A model generated the notes under the pieces. It was given only the letters and a program-made list of their open reading frames with translations, did not search any database and was not told the DNA's origin. 64,000 nucleotides of DNA, taken from contig CM055102.1 of NCBI GenBank assembly GCA_029204225.1, forward strand, positions 32,534,085 to 32,598,084, written 5' to 3'. Source of the DNA: Diphasiastrum complanatum. Lineage: Eukaryota; Streptophyta; Lycopodiopsida; Lycopodiales; Lycopodiaceae. Shown in pieces: positions 10,926-21,125 of the stretch. The position numbers were made by a program, and so were the translations under genes. How positions within the stretch are numbered: the stretch's first letter is position 1; each line of letters begins with the position of its first letter.

Positions 10926-11215
10926 GTAAGATCCCCTTGTATAAATTTTGAACTTATGGGTTATGGCCATGGGCATGCTTTGATTACTTACCATCTAGTG
11001 GAAGGGAACAAGGTAAGATCCCCTTTTTTAAACTTTAAACCTATGGGTTATGGTCATGGGCACACTTTGATTACTTACCATGTAGTGCTTCTTGGTTTCC
11101 AAGGGGAGGCTCGAACCTGAGACCAAAGAAACTTTGGATGTCAAGCTAACCAACTGAGCCAACCCCGTTGGACTTACTTACCATGTAGTGGAGGAGGGTC
11201 AACGTGATACTTTAA
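10926..11215 (+). repeat. 87-bp tandem duplication, second copy split by a tRNA-derived insertion
   Basis: Unit 1 starts at 10926 (GTAAGATCCCCTT..) and unit 2 at 11013, an 87-bp offset. They share ATGGGTTATGGYCATGGGCA and TTTGATTACTTACCAT. Unit 1 runs TTACTTACCATCTAGTGG without a break. Unit 2 has TTACTTACCATGTAGTG, then an 86-bp insertion, then the same 17 bp again before GAGGAGGG. Unit 1 therefore serves as the empty-site reference for the insertion. Confidence 0.8.
11088..11173 (-). mobile_element. Short tRNA-derived SINE / tRNA retropseudogene
   Basis: On the minus strand the 86-bp insertion carries a pol III A box TGGCTCAGTTGG and a B-box-like GGTTCGAGCCTCC about 35 bp on, in the spacing of a tRNA gene. 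The acceptor and T stems do not pair properly, so it is not a working tRNA. It is bounded by a perfect 17-bp direct repeat (11071-11087 and 11174-11190), the mark of LINE-mediated retroposition. It has almost no tRNA-unrelated body, so it is either a very short SINE or a 3'-truncated one. Confidence 0.7.
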
Positions 11216-11658
11216 TTCATCCTTTGCTTACTCATTACAATGTGCATATATCTAATCCCTTCTAAAAGAGGGTATATGAAAATTATACAAAAGAATGGCT
11301 TTCAAATGAAGTTAGACGGAGGCTTATCTCTATAAATATCATTCAAAAGTGAAGACCTATATTACTTTGCATGTATTCGAAAAGCAGAAAAGGCCCTTGA
11401 ATGGGATGTAACTTCAAAGAGTCCTAGCTCATAGGCCAAAGACTTGGAGTCAATGGTAAGGGATATGGAAACATGAAATCAAATCTTGAGAGTATTCAAG
11501 TCAAAACTAAACTTCCCAACAACAAGAAAATTGCAGAAAACAACTAACTAACGTGCATGACATCGAGTCCATGTGCTTTTCCTGTCAAATTCACACATTT
11601 AGCGCCTTCGTTCATGTATGAAGGGACCCTCATCTCACGCCGCCATTACCTAATTTAG

Positions 11659-11660
<2 letters not shown>

Positions 11661-11690
<30 letters not shown>
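11661..11690. repeat. (GA)n microsatellite, short
   Basis: About 14 GA units followed by ACGAGCGCGATCGATGG. There is nothing else recognisable between 11216 and 12007. Confidence 0.9.
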
Positions 11691-11693
<3 letters not shown>

Positions 11694-12007
11694 GCGCGAT
11701 CGATGGTGTATTAGGATGTGCAATTGGTTCATTTACAACCATATTGAAGTTCTCGCATATACTGACATTGAGCTTCGTTTCCAAGGAAATGTTGCTAACG
11801 ATCCACGCATCGGTTAAGGGTATGGGTTCTCGAATACCAAGGGTGTGAAAAAGCACGTAAAACAAATATAAACGTCAACTTGCTCTTTCTATGTAAATAA
11901 GCAGTTACATCCGGGACCCGAGACATTATCGACGTTGTAGCAGTTATTAATGCAAGGCTGTAAAAATCTTGAAGACATTTGCTGTTTGTCTCATGGAGTT
12001 TAGATTC

Positions 12008-12364
12008 CTAGAAGCCACAGGATGTTTTGTTTTGCCCGTTGTACATATAACAGCCTGATACGTCTGGATGGCACATCTTTATCAAATAGCAAACGCAACC
12101 TCGGGTGCCTCCCACATCACAAGAAACATGCATTCCATCCATGCATGCTATTCCAGGGACGCCACATTCTGCAAAATGAAAGGAACATGTGCGTGTGACA
12201 TATATAGAATCATTCACAAGATTTAACTTTCTTAGCATACAAATCTGTTGTAATGAGGTATAGGTATGGCGCCGACTTGATATGCCATAAGCCTCACCCC
12301 AATTCTGCAAAAGTCGTCTGGGTAGTTTCGGCTGTATCAAAGATTGTTCCTGTAGACAGTCCAT
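12008..12364 (-). CDS. Unrecognised cysteine-rich putative exon(s)
   Basis: A 118-codon minus-strand open frame. The second half is Cys-rich (CGVPGIACMDG .. GGTRGCVCYL) and is preceded by a good acceptor-like TTTCATTTTGCAG at about 12180. A further acceptor-like ACTTTTGCAG lies near 12300. The true gene model may therefore be one or two exons ending at the stop at 12008, not one continuous frame. About 300 bp upstream on the minus strand (12700-12640) a short open stretch ends in GAG/GTATTT, a possible donor. I do not recognise a family. A chance frame is possible. Confidence 0.3.
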   Translation of the reverse strand: MDCLQEQSLIQPKLPRRLLQNWGEAYGISSRRHTYTSLQQICMLRKLNLVNDSIYVTRTCSFHFAECGVPGIACMDGMHVSCDVGGTRGCVCYLIKMCHPDVSGCYMYNGQNKTSCGF

Positions 12365-13989
12365 AGAGACGGCATTGATATATATATGTTATAAATGTCT
12401 GGTCACCATACATAATGGATCGTTCCACTCACAGCCTAGTTGTACAGAATCTCAAATATAAGACAGTTTGTGCTGTAATCATGCTTTAGATGCATTACTA
12501 TGCAATCAACAAACGCATTAGAAATGTACGTTATGAATTTTGAAAGGTTCTCTTCAAGGCTTATAATGAAAAATAACACGCGAGGAGCACAAAGAAAAGC
12601 TCTCTAGTAAATTTTGTTTAAACCAGAAAATACCTCTATAGCATTCGCAACGTTAACTGTGAATGCTGATGCAGCAGCCTTTCCTGCATCGACAATAACT
12701 AATTGAGAACATGGGACTGACTACACTCCAACAATCCAGGATTGGATTTTGATGACTGACCAGTTTTTTTGACGAAAATCTTATACAAAAGCTAGAAGTA
12801 GTAGAGCTTCCTTAATCTACAGCATTTCAAACCGTAGAGATGTAAGTTTCAGTGAACGACTGCAATTGATTGAAGTAATTCTATGTTACAGGTACGCTGT
12901 ACAAATAATTAGAAGCAGGGGGTAATCTGAGAAAATATGACATTATCATCTCTTAGGAGGATGAGATGTACCATGTAAGACTAGCAAGATCAGAATAATA
13001 TAGCCTGCCAGATACTTGAGAGACTCCATTTGGCTGGTGTAGAAGCAAAAATAAGCTTATGCAGCCACGTACGAAAAGAGATTTCAACCAGCAAGCTTGA
13101 AAATGTCTTCTTGCAATCTAAAAATATATTCACCACTTGGCACAGGTTGTAGAAAGAATCAAAATCAGTTATCGGAATTCGTTGCTACTTGCAGACATTG
13201 ACCAGCTTCTTGTCTTCAGACAGCCCGATCTTCAGAACTTGGGGCAATTTTATCTGATCTACTGCTTTGTTTTATGCCATCTATTGATCGTCACTTTCTT
13301 TGCAGCTTCACAACATTTGAACAAACAAAAAAATACTTTCGCAACCTGAACTCTCTTTCACTGCATGTTCCTGCGCATTAAATAAGTGAACACAGATCAC
13401 TGTAGTGGCCACTGACTTCTCTCTCGTGCCCAAGAAAAAGGTTATCCCATTAGTTTTCAGACCATAGTTCATGCTGAAGACGAATTTCCATAAACAACGC
13501 CCTCGTGTTTGTTGTTCCAGCTTCATTGCCCACCTGGCATGCATGTTCAGTATACAGCATTCGCCTACGTTTGACATTTTCTATATGTCCTGCAAAAGAA
13601 AATACAATCAAAAAATTATAATTAGACAAAGATCAACTACCATTACTGCAAACTTATTGATATGTTATATCTTTCACAAAAAACGTACTGAATACAATTG
13701 TCTACCTCAAGAAAACCAAAACAAAACAAAACACAATACATGTGCTTCGAACATATGAGAACTTTTTTCCAAAAATATCATTCTTAAGACTTCGGTATGC
13801 AAAAAAGCGTGAAAGCTCTGATCTCCATGAACACCCTAAAACGGGAGAGGGGGCAGAGGATTTATTTAGGTCACATATCGAGGAAGAGACCCGTTGCTAG
13901 GGTGTTTGTGTTGTCTAATTCTTTGTGCTATATTTTTTTCTTTTATTATTTTCATTTGTTGACACTTTCTCTTATTTGTTCCAAGTGGC
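12365..13989. other. Intergenic, no supported gene
   Basis: Only short open frames on both strands without recognisable motifs. One minor A-rich stretch lies at 13580-13740. Confidence 0.4.
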
Positions 13990-14149
13990 ACTATAATAAG
14001 GAGGAGCAGTAGAAGCAAGAGTGTTTGAGCTTTCGCTTCGTTCCATTATGGGATCCGCGATGAGCCATCGCAAATCGGAGATCTGAAATGCAGTGAGAGC
14101 TGACAGAGCCAGGTCTTCCTACGTGGAGAAAGAGGATTGGAAGTATGTG

Positions 14150-14680
14150 AAGAAAGAGTATCGAGGTAATCCAGATCGCTTCAAGTAGCAACGAGAGGCA
14201 GCCAGAGTCCGACTAGAGACCACGGGGGCTTCTCACTTGGGCAGTGGCGACGAGGTATATTTTGAGCCCACTTTGTAAGTCTACTCTAAACCCTTAAGTG
14301 GAATTTGACTATTGATTGTTTTTTTTTTTTTGGTCTTGGGGTTTTTCGTTTTACACCTTGGAATAAAATGCTCTCTTTAAATGATTAAAATTTGAAATGT
14401 TTTTGTAGCAATCCGCCGTGGGGCGGTCTCCCACACATGACAAGTTAATGTATGCGTGTTTCCACAGTACGCAGGCAATACTCGAGTTACTGGAGAGGTA
14501 GGACATGCAAATAAACTGGGATGCTGCTCCTCAGGTACCACATCAAATCCATTTTATGTTCTTTAAACTTGCTATTCTCTCCCATTCCATACGATTTTTT
14601 GGAAGACTAATTCATGCAGGAACAACAAGTCTCACATGATGAAGATGATGAGGAGGAATTAAATAGATCTAGCTAGTGTT
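14150..14680 (+). pseudogene. Possible remnant of a plant En/Spm-type transposase C-terminal region
   Basis: Around 14190-14270 the plus strand reads REAARVRLETTGASHLGSG before a stop-bearing stretch. This resembles the R-x-K-x-x-HTxGS region of plant Ptta/En/Spm transposase genes. A possible intron (GTAAGT at about 14276) and later pieces (ILELLER near 14480, then an acceptor TTCATGCAG at about 14620 with DEDDEEELNRSS and a stop) fit an acidic C-terminus. The match is short and has stops. I rate it a weak family guess. Confidence 0.25.
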
Positions 14681-14689
14681 TTAGTTATA

Positions 14690-15360
14690 TAGCTAGACTT
14701 TCCATGTTTACAGATACTTATGTACATGTGTTTACATCTATCATTTTTATTCATACATTTGCCAACCATCTTTCGATGTAGCTAATTTTTATATAAACTT
14801 GAACCTTGACTAGTTACGTAATTGAACTGTATTTGGCCCTAAACCATGTAAAAATGTTTAATTTATTTGTTTTAAAGTGTGATTATATTGTGGTTATTTG
14901 TGATTATTATGGTGTAATGTAATTTATTCATCTATGATTGAATGTAAAGAGTCACTTATTTTGTTCGACCCTAAACCCTAAACCCATTTATTTGAATTTA
15001 TTTCTTGCACTCATTAACTCTGAAGGGTTGTATTTTTTAAAAATATCTTTTATTGCCCACAACAATTATCCCAATCGTATCCTCAATGTCTCAGACACAT
15101 CTCCAAGTCACGGTTCTGGCCGTAGCCATGGGTCGTCCCGGCAATGATGAGGTCCTTAGTTATATGGACGGGATGTCTCCCTCGCGTGCAGGCAAGATCA
15201 TGGAGAGACTACGAGCTCGTTGGGATGCACGGATTTCCAGTAGGTTGTCCATATCATCTCGTTATGAGGAGATCTAGTCCCCACAACCCTTTGACCGAGG
15301 TGTTCCCCCCCTTAATACAAGTGTGCTGCCGATGGTGAGCGCGTGCACGTGCGCAGGTGT
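14690..15360. other. Intergenic, nothing firm
   Basis: AT-rich. It holds two and a half CCCTAAA units at about 14968-14985, too few to be a telomeric array. Confidence 0.4.
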
Positions 15361-15422
15361 ATTGTGTGTTGTGTGTGTGTGTGTGCGCGCGTGCGCACGT
15401 GGGTGTGTGTGTGTGCGTGTGG
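15361..15422. repeat. (GT)n-rich microsatellite
   Basis: TG runs with GCGCGCGTGCGCACG in the middle, an alternating purine-pyrimidine tract of about 60 bp of the type that can form Z-DNA. Confidence 0.85.
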
Positions 15423-15508
15423 GTAAGCTTGTCGATGACGGACGATTGAAGTTCAAAGGTGACAAAGAATGTGTTAGTACGAAATGTGTGTTTGTATGCG
15501 ATGCAACT

Positions 15509-16095
15509 CGTTACGGCCCTAATGGGGGTTTGTACCATTAGGGGCTATCTTGGTTGTAGGGGCCAGCCTAATCTGGATAGTAGTCGAGTAGGACCATTAC
15601 TAGAGAGATAGTTAACTAACAATTTAGCGTAAACCTCTTTTGTAATGACAGTTAATCTATCTTGTAATCTCACATGTCATACTCGCATGCGGTATAGGCA
15701 TGTGTGTTACATCCTAGTATGGGATAGGATGTACATGCACTGGACTTATGCATGGGTCTTGACTATTATGGGTTACGAGTACCTACATGCAGTGGACATG
15801 CATGGGGGATTGGCATGATCAATTAGAGTGCTTCCATGTGGATTCAGTGCATAGGCAGGTGGGGTTGGCTATATCTCTATATATACCTTCACCAGTGTCT
15901 ATGAGGATCATTGTAGAGTCTGAGGGCGATATGCCGTCAGTCTGTGAAGCGCTCTTCTGGCTTGCCTTTCTCCTGGATTGCTCGGGGGCTAGATCGGATG
16001 GTCTAGGTTTGGTTGGGACGATTTCTTCTACTGCAATCCTCCCTTTGGTGTTCTAGGAAGCTCTATCTCGGTTGGGAGTCCTGGGGGATGTTATA
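15509..16095 (+). repeat. 5' LTR of the chromovirus
   Basis: 587 bp, from CGTTACGGCCC (TG mutated to CG) to GTTATA. It includes a 75-bp stretch (about 15600-15680) missing from the 3' LTR. TATA-like CTATATATACC lies at about 15876. Confidence 0.85.
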
Positions 16096-16096
16096 T

Positions 16097-16108
16097 TGGT
16101 ATTAGAGC
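16097..16108 (+). other. Primer-binding site of the chromovirus
   Basis: TGGTATTAGAGC, one C-to-T change from the iMet-type site, starts 1 bp after the LTR end. Confidence 0.8.
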
Positions 16109-16892
16109 AACTAACCGAGATGTTGGAGCAGCATCAGGTGTGGGATTTGCTATGGATCGAGGGGTCGACAATCAATCGGTTTCCGGTAAATTGGTCGTCA
16201 TTCAAGTAGGTGTTTTGCCTTCGGTTGAATGAATCAATTTAGTAAACTTCTTTGTGATTGTTGATTCGATTATGTTTGACCGGCTTGGTGTGTGGAATGA
16301 AAATTTTCAGTCTACTATTGTTGTTGAATTTTTGGTTTTTGAGTTTGATTGGCGTTGCATGTGACTTTGGCATCTTCTTTCCAGTGGGAAAGGTAAGATG
16401 GAAGCTTGCTGCAAATCAAATATGTTGGCCGTTTGTGGTTTGAAGGAAAAATTGTTAATAATAGAAAATCAAAAAGTTAGCAAGGGTAGGGAAAATTGTT
16501 GGCATGCTGAGTTTCCATGTAGGTTAATTGCTGGGGGTCCTTCTTGTGGAGTTTTCATCTATGTATGTAAAGGCTTTGATAACATTGCATGTTGTTGGCG
16601 TTCTTGCTTGCTGATTGTTGGTTGAGTGTGCAACCTTTTGTGAAAGCTTGGATTTCAGCTATTTGAAAGCAGGATGAAGATTTGTTTGCCAAGAAGAACC
16701 GTGCATGCTGCCTTTGAATGGTAAATGCTTGCAATGCATTCATTCAAGAAACAAGCTTTGTGAGTGAAGCAAGTGTTCAATGAATGAGATGTAAGTGAGG
16801 GCATTAACTGCAGTCCAGCGCTGAGGGTGATGTGGCTAGAGGCCAAAATCCTTGCTAAAGGCATGTCGGGTTGAAGCGACCTCTTTCCTCCT

Positions 16893-16894
<2 letters not shown>

Positions 16895-16944
<50 letters not shown>
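16895..16944. repeat. (CT)n microsatellite
   Basis: About 25 CT units inside the chromovirus internal region. Confidence 0.95.
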
Positions 16945-16947
<3 letters not shown>

Positions 16948-16989
16948 CCTTTCCTGGCACGAGTTTGTTGCTAAAGACAGGCCGCGAGG

Positions 16990-17262
16990 TTTCCTTGCAC
17001 GTATACTCCACAACAAAATGGAGTAGCTGAGAGAAAGAATAGGACACTATGTGAGTGCTAAAGCTTTGAAATTAGATGCATCCCTTCCTATTTCATTTTG
17101 GGGAGAAGTTATTTTATGTGCAAATGTTCTATGTAATAGAATGACTAATAGTGTCATTAAAGGACTTACACCTTATGAAGTATTGTTTGGCAAAAAGCCA
17201 AATCTTAGTGATTTGAAAGTTTTTGGATGTACTTGTTATGTACATATTCTTTTAGAATAATG
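16990..17262 (+). pseudogene. Copia integrase fragment inside the chromovirus
   Basis: TPQQNGVAERKNRTLCE (catalytic Glu region) is followed, after a 2-nt frameshift, by AKALKLDASLPISFWGE, CNRMTNSVIKG and FGCTCYVHI, ending at a stop. It is a Ty1/Copia integrase piece of about 90 codons in a Ty3/Gypsy element. It begins shortly after the (CT)n tract and ends just before the nested element. How it arrived is not clear. Confidence 0.8.
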
Positions 17263-17291
17263 CCAATTGTTATGGGTCACAAGAGGGTTTT

Positions 17292-18536
17292 TGTTGTAAA
17301 GCTACCTTTACAAGCTTTACTTCCGGCGCCATCGGTGCCAGCTATGTCCCTGGCGCCAGCAGCACCCCTGCTGCTCCCGGCGCCAACGGCGCCGGTGCCG
17401 CTCCCGGCGCCACTGTGACCAGAATCCAGCCGGCGCCAAGTTCCTATGGCTGAAAATCTTTGATCGGTTCTAGCGAAGTCCAGAGAGCTCAGATCGATGT
17501 GCAATCACCTCACACGATCTAGGCATGATTAAAGGAAGCCTGGGGATCAATAAAATCTAGAGAGAGAAAATGACTTTCTAGAAAGAGAAAATCCTAGAGA
17601 GAGAAAAATGTGCTTTACCAGCTTGGGTAGAGTGCTTGGTATAAGGGGGGGTGCCGAATCACACCAATATTATAGGGGAGTGCGGGTTGCGACTCAGGGC
17701 GAGCTCCAACCAAGTCTCAACCTCCCTTGCTGGAATGTTGTCATGGCTCTCGCCTTGGCATGCTAGCGCCCCGGAGACTAGGGTCGGTCACACACTTGAA
17801 ATGTAACCTTCTCAGATTTATCAATAAAGTGGGATTTTCCTCAAACTGACTCTGATTACCTTCTGGGTTTCAGTGTTCGGTAAAAGCGCCAGTTGTAAGG
17901 CCGCTTTCAAAATTTTTAACTTGGTACATAGCTGAGGGTCGTATCCCGGGACGCCAGCGGTATGCCGTCGGGACCATTCGGTCCGTGGCGCCAGCGGTAT
18001 GCTGTCGGGACCATTTGGTCCAAGAACTGGTTGTTTCCATATCTGTCGCGGCTTGTGGTTCTGAGTGTTCCTTGCATGAACGTGAATGGGTTAAGCTCTT
18101 GGGGAACGGGCTCTAACCTGTCGGCTGAATTGGATGGCTTGCTTGGGTGGATGTTACCTGTTTATGGCTGTCCAGTCTGGCGTGGCGCCAGGTTGGCTTC
18201 CAGCGCTCGTGACGAAGCTTTTAGTTGGTTAAGTCTGATGTAAGTCAGACCGCTTGCTTGGAATGGATGTTACTCGTTTGTAACGAAGCTTCGAGTTGGT
18301 TAAGTTTGATGTATGTCGGGCGGCTTGCTTGGAGGGAAGTCACCCACGTCGGGACCCCCGATCTGGCATGGCGCCAGGTTGGATCTCAATGTTGGTTTTC
18401 AGAACTTCAAGTTGGTTAAGTCTGATCGTTGTTGGCGAGTTGGCTGCTTGTATGTCAAGTGGGTTTGGATGGCAAGAGTTGAAGGCTGGGAAGCTAAGTC
18501 GTGGTTCCCGGCTCCCTTTGGGATGCCTGCGCTTCA
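17292..18536 (+). repeat. 5' LTR of element B
   Basis: 1245 bp. It opens with TGTTGTAAAGC and a self-complementary GTAAAG..CTTTAC. A cluster of GGCGCC palindromes follows (17320-17420), then CTAGAGAGAG / CTTTCTAGAAAGAG repeats and an AATAAA-type signal near 17824. It ends CTGCGCTTCA. Confidence 0.93.
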
Positions 18537-18538
18537 TG

Positions 18539-18550
18539 TGGTATCAGAGC
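18539..18550 (+). other. Primer-binding site of element B
   Basis: TGGTATCAGAGC, 2 bp after the LTR end, identical to the site at 1949 and with the same following GCCGACT. Confidence 0.92.
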
Positions 18551-18626
18551 CGACTGGCCGGTCAGCTATGCGGATCTCACGGAAATGGCCACGGTTTGGG
18601 GTTCATCAAGACAACTGTTGTGCAAG

Positions 18627-19012
18627 GTGCTGCCCACAGTGTAAGCACGGGTGCGTCCACGGTCGGGGTGGTCGGCAGAACGGGGGACTTGATGAGTCAA
18701 GGTGCTGCCCTTGAGGTGTAAGCACGGTCAGTTCTCGCGGTTCGGGCCTGGCGCTGTCTGCATGTAGGACGGATGAGGCAAAGTGCTGCCTAGGGAGGTG
18801 AAAGCACGGTCTGTACCTTGTGGGGTGCGGGGCGACATATTCGAACTGTACGGGTTAACCATTGATACAGAGATGCTGCTCGAATTCGGGTGTAAAGCAC
18901 GGGTGGTTAGCTGCCGGTGCGGGATAGCTGCCGATCGTTTAGCTATAAGGGCTATCAACCAAAAAGTGGTGGGGCGTGACTGAGGCAATGTGCTGCTTAA
19001 TGGTGAAAGCAT
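18627..19012 (+). repeat. Array of five GTGCT..AGCAC stem-loops in the element B leader
   Basis: Units lie at 18627-18648, 18702-18725, 18783-18807, 18873-18900 and 18990-19012, the same order and spacing as at 2037-2421. Unit 1 has perfect GTGCT/AGCAC arms where element A has a G-U pair. Unit 5 ends AGCAT, again a G-U pair. Unit 4 starts ATGCT in both elements. Loops are 12-18 nt and often contain GGTG(T/A)A before the right arm. This is most of the region conserved between the two elements beyond the primer site. Confidence 0.75.
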
Positions 19013-19289
19013 GGATAGTTGGAGGGGTGTCCTATGTGGGCTGATTCCGTGATCGATTTGTATGGGCGCGTCCAGTCAAAGGTCCGTTGGCAGGACCATC
19101 TCAAAGGGGGACCTTGCCTTTGTTACTTGTTAGTAAACCTGCCTGAGTGTCTTACTTGTACGTATTCGTGGTGAGTCTTAGTACTCGTGCTTTGCCTGGT
19201 TTGCATGATTGCTTGTGATACAAGGAGCTGATGGCTCGAGAAGGAACCTTTTCTTTTGAAGGCTGATACCATCAAACAAAGAGGACTAC

Positions 19290-19795
19290 AGAATCTGTGG
19301 GGCGGATTTGAAGTTCAAGTACTCACACGTGAACGACAACGAAACGACTCAATGTTTGCAAAGGATGGATGGCTAGCCTGTTTCTTGGGTTAGTTTCATT
19401 TGCGACAACGCCCACCAGACGCAAGCAGGAAGTCAAAAGTTGGAAAGGGCCATTTCAGGGGATATCTTCTATGGAGCAGTTGGTCTTCATTTTGGGACGG
19501 CCACCTTCGGAACTGAAACTCACTGAGCATGGACGATATCTAGAATCTGTGCGGCGGATTTGCAGTTCAAGTACTCGCACGTGAACGACAACGAAATGAC
19601 TCAATGTTTGCAAAGGATGGATGACTAGCCTGTTTCTTGGGTTAGTTTCATTTGCGACAACGCCCACCAGACGCAAGCAGGAAGTCAAAAGTTGGAAAGG
19701 GCCATTTTAGGGGAGATCTTCTATAGCAGTTGGTCTTCATTTTGGGACGGCCACCTTCGGAACTGAAACTCACTGAGCATGGGTGATATCCAGTA
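19290..19795 (+). repeat. 252-bp tandem duplication in the element B interior
   Basis: GAATCTGTGGGGCGG at 19291 recurs as GAATCTGTGCGGCGG at 19543. The two copies stay aligned through CAAAGGATGGATG, AAGTTGGAAAGGGCC and ACTGAGCATGG. They differ by about ten changes, including a small indel near 19472/19721. Short open frames here are not conserved between the copies. The rest of 19060-21111 is non-coding, with no repeat or motif I can name. Confidence 0.85.
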
Positions 19796-21111
19796 TCAGT
19801 TGGGTTTTTCCTCAAAGGGGAAAAGACTAGGATCCTCTTCAGAGATTGGCAACAAGTTGGATCGAGCCATAATCCTAGCAGATGGGAAGCAAAGTGTTGG
19901 AAAGGCTTTTGTCCGAAGAACTCTACTCTAAAGTCTGATCAGCTGATTTATTAAGTGGAGGGGAACTATCACACACACCTCTCTCTTGGGGCCAATTTTG
20001 AATTAAAGTTGATCAAAATGGGGGCAAATTCAAGGTGACCTAGCCATACTCACACGAGGAGACTGACGAACTTTGGACCTAATAAGTTGACAAGTTTTTG
20101 TTGTGGAAAGGAAAGTTTGTTATAGGCTTTCTCTGGACCAGCAATGATGAGGAAACATATGAGTACGCTGGCTTGTGTTACGCGTAAGGCAGCTGATCAA
20201 TGAAGGAACTGAGAAAGTTGAGTCTTGCATGAGAGACTTGGTATTTCGAACGGACGCTAAGGGATAGTTCGCGTTGAGATCGGATTAGTGCAAACTCTGG
20301 GTGCATGTTTCTGATTCAAAGAGAGCTACTTGAAGCCAAGCTCGATGTACACTTCTTGTTTTGACTGTGAGGCAACTAACCAGTGATGGAATTGTGAAAG
20401 TCAAGTTTTGCGCGACGGACATGGTGCTTCAAACAAACGCGAAGAGATAGTTCGGATGCGGATCAAACTGGTGCGACCCTTTGGCTTTCCACGAGGTCAA
20501 TAGTTACATTTGGGCTGATTCAAAGAGCTACTTCAAGCTAAGTGAGAGGTGCATTGCGGAGTACTCAATCTTTGCCTACCTTAAAGAGCCAAGATGGAAA
20601 AGTATCAAGATCAGGCTTGGACAAGGAGAGAAATCAAGGTGTAGAAGCAACAAGGCACGGAGTGGACCATAAAGTGGGCAATCAAACGATAAATCCTTCG
20701 GCTCAGGGAGCCTTGATACCTGTGCGGAACTGAACAAATCTGGAGCTCAGGGAGCTCAACACAAAGTTCATCAAGGACAAATCAGGAGCTCAAAGGAGTT
20801 CCAAAGTCGAAAGTCAGAAGCGACAGGGGCGAACATTTCAAAGAAAGGCCTCTGTCACCAGTTAATAAGGTCCTCGGGTTTTACGAAAGCGATATCAAAT
20901 CTACGCTTTTCCCAGACAAAGATATATTTTCAAGTTATGTAATTTTTCAGTACAAAGAGCTGAGCCTCCGACTTGTGGTGTGCCAGCTTCAATGTTAATA
21001 AAAAGTGGCCAGTAAATTGAGTACTGTGCCAAGTAGCTTAAATGTATAGTTATTTCAATTGGGAGACACCTTTACTTTAATCTGACATCTGATGAGGACA
21101 TCAGATTTTAT

Positions 21112-21125
21112 AAAGGTGGGGTGGA
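21112..21125 (+). other. Polypurine tract of element B
   Basis: AAAGGTGGGGTGGA abuts the TG of the 3' LTR. Confidence 0.75.

Noticed and set aside
12008-12364. PIF/Harbinger transposase (GVPGIACMDGMHV resembling P-x-x-x-GxIDGTHI)
   Set aside because: Similarity is limited to about ten residues; the downstream Asp/Glu blocks are missing and the rest is Cys-rich.
14968-14985. CCCTAAACCCTAAACCC, plant telomere repeat
   Set aside because: Only about two and a half units; this occurs by chance in AT-rich plant DNA and in 5' flanks as a telo-box. No array.
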